DNA of 64,000 bases, from assembly GCA_907163375.1 (NCBI GenBank), contig CAJQUW010015589.1, forward strand, positions 62,001-126,000, in the 5' to 3' direction. The translations under genes and the position numbers were made by a program. Source of the stretch: Prostheceraeus crozeri (lineage: Eukaryota > Platyhelminthes > Polycladida > Euryleptidae). Under the pieces are notes generated by a model, which did no database searches, was not told the DNA's origin, and was given only the letters and a program-made list of their open reading frames with translations. Shown in pieces: positions 62,025 to 64,000 of the stretch (positions are counted from its first letter, which is position 1; every line of letters starts with the position of its first letter).

Positions 62025-64000
62025 ATTTTGACAATTGATTAGATGTTAATTCCAATTTGACTGATAATGATCTATATGTAAGATAGCGCTTCGCAGAACA
62101 CACCTGGGATGCACTTCAATGTGTGAATGATAACCAATTGTATATTATATTACATAATAATCAGAAGCTCCAAAGTTCTGTTGTGTATTTCAAAACTAGT
62201 TATTGAAGGGTTTCAATTTAGGTTCGTTTGGCTGCTCAGACATTCAGTCGATCAGTTGCTGATGCCATTGATTTTTGAGGGAGAGCGTTGTAAAATTTTT
62301 TAAGGTAGTGAATAAAAAGATGAAGCCTTTTAATGTAGAATAACTTCATGTATCGAGACAAAAATAGCTCAATTCAAACTACGTCAGGAAATATTCGTCA
62401 TCTGTGTATGTTGTTGTTTTGCTAATTGAGCTGATAATACTGATAGTGCACCTATCCACATCTTTCATCCTGCCAATCTCGTAGATCCCTATCATTGACT
62501 GTACAATAAATGTTGAGTGCATCAAGTTAAGTAGGACTAATTCAATCTAACCAATGGTAGTGTAGCATTGAATATAGGAATGTGAGAAAAAGAATAATGA
62601 AAGACTAATGTGTCAATCAATTTCCATTTCAACACGTAATTCAAATTTATTATTGAATATCTTTCTGGTTGATTCAGCACATTCTTTGAGTATCTAACAA
62701 CGAATTCAAAATGACTATACAGAATGAAATGTTCAATTAGTATGAGAAAATATTGATCTGATATTCGATATAATCACTGTAATATAACGTTAAAGCATTC
62801 ATTCCGGTAGTAAAATTCATCACGACGCAAATCCAGTCCTTCACTTTTTATATGAAGTTCTCATGCCTGTGGAAGTAACGTTAGAGGCGATTAAAACTTT
62901 GTCATTGAACTACCGATATGTCAATATTTCAGTTCTGATATTGCCAAAATTCTCTGACATTATTAATGATATGAACTATATGATGAAGCTTCAAAATCAC
63001 TTTTCCCCACAGCACTGGAGGCTTGCACGCTGCTGACATACTCAAACGTTCCTGATGCGTTGTGGTGCGCAGATGCCCTTCAAAGCGAATTCCAATGACA
63101 CTTTCGGAGCTCGACCTCAAGACCAAAAGATACTTGATCACACATTTAGTTACTGTGCCGCTGAGACCACAGAATGATCCCAACGTCCACATAATGATTT
63201 CAATTCAATTTATTAAGCATAGACAACGAACATTAAGATATTGAATAGGAGAATTAAAGGTTTTATATTTCTATGATTAAGCGTAGCAGAAGTTGTCATA
63301 AATAAAAAGAATTGAAACCAATGCGTTATTAAAGCCATTATGTGCGAATTAAAAGCAGAAAATTGTTTCCATGTGTTCCCTTTGTCTTCTTCAAGTAACA
63401 CAACGCATACACGGTATTGGTGAGGAATCGATTACATTTGGCTTTAATCTATCTACTCCGTTTTATATTAACAACGCTGTATGGCAATATTAACTGGCTG
63501 AGAACACAGTAGTATGAAAGTTACCTTTGATTTGTATCTGTAAGACCGGAGGATTGTCTTCGCAATCGATGGTTCATGATTGATTGTTTTTGTTGTGTAA
63601 TCACAGCTTAGAGTGGACGACGGACGACAGTTTGTGTGTTCGCGGTCTGTATTCGGTAACGCGATCAAGCTAAATCTTCACTGATCCGTCAGCTATCGAT
63701 TTCGTCTTGATGATGTTGTTGACACGCCGACCGAGGTTGAGATAAATAACTAGCCTCGAAACTGGGCGCATTAAGTACCTCTCAAGAACGATTCTAGTTC
63801 GCCCTCATGATCGTAGAGCATATGGGTCATAAACTCACACTCACACATTTGTCCTGACAGAGTGACTTATGTTTCATTCATAGTGTCACATGGATTAGTA
63901 CAGCTGAAGAAATAGACGCCGGCAAAGGGAGAGAGAGACGTCATAGAAAGAAGAGTTCTAGCTATCAGGCCCGGCGAAGTATTCTGAGGTTTCATGCTTC
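62025..64000. other. Terminal stretch without a recognised gene
   Basis: AT-rich unique sequence; open frames are short and unsupported. Confidence 0.4.

Noticed and set aside
1-64000. CRISPR array, bacterial operons, rRNA genes
   Set aside because: No regularly spaced direct repeats with spacers, no dense ORF packing, no rRNA-like conserved blocks; the window is eukaryotic.

Overview
This is a low-GC, intron-rich and repeat-dense piece of an animal (metazoan) nuclear genome. The evidence is an interrupted gene with GT-AG exons in phase, tRNA-derived SINEs, LINE, Penelope-like, piggyBac, hAT and Tc1/mariner relics, and no bacterial-style gene packing. The element mix fits an invertebrate, but the sequence alone does not let me name the phylum.

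The one host gene I can support is a tubulin polyglutamylase of the TTLL4 type on the minus strand. Nine exons (48998 down to 29841) join in perfect phase and encode about 658 residues covering the whole TTL/ATP-grasp catalytic core. A possible upstream exon lies at 56393-56613 (GC donor, phase matches). At the 3' end a phase-matched exon (24384-24535) carries an in-frame TGA. The same frame continues through that exon's donor into a terminal exon at 4196-4444, which ends in a run of glutamates and is followed by an ATTAAA signal. The TGA is followed by CAA CTA, which matches the CARYYA stop-codon readthrough context. The gene could therefore make a short protein and a form extended by 91 residues. 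This is the most interesting hypothesis in the window.

Nearly everything else is decayed mobile DNA, in order: piggyBac-type transposase relic (about 930-2038); hAT-like non-autonomous element (5245-6049); 5'-truncated L2/CR1-like LINE (6690-9151); Penelope-like termini with hammerhead ribozyme motifs (9768-10340); 57-bp-type degenerate repeats (11200-11970); Tc1-like relic (14108-15247); 53-bp tandem repeat (16681-16940); Penelope inverted pair (18599-18867); two tRNA-derived SINEs (20070-20590); inverted pairs at 25141-25520 and 25936-26150; mariner-type element with about 245-bp terminal inverted repeats (32501-34166); foldback elements at 36449-37140 and 42548-43125; a tandemly expanded inverted-repeat element (38532-39135); a rearranged Penelope-like element with GIY-YIG endonuclease and YVDD reverse transcriptase pieces inside a 13-bp target duplication (44798-46561); another Penelope-type palindrome (46905-47456); Tc1-like element (52499-53925); hAT end, RTE-like LINE tail and hAT transposase fragment (54233-55650); and a LINE C-terminal fragment with a restriction-like domain (61478-61880).

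A recurring structure ties several repeats together. Short hammerhead-ribozyme cores occur at six loci. At four of them they form a divergent pair, the left copy on the minus strand and the right copy on the plus strand, inside inverted arms. Two of these pairs are bounded by exact target-site duplications and carry a 26-28 nt unpaired tail on the same side.
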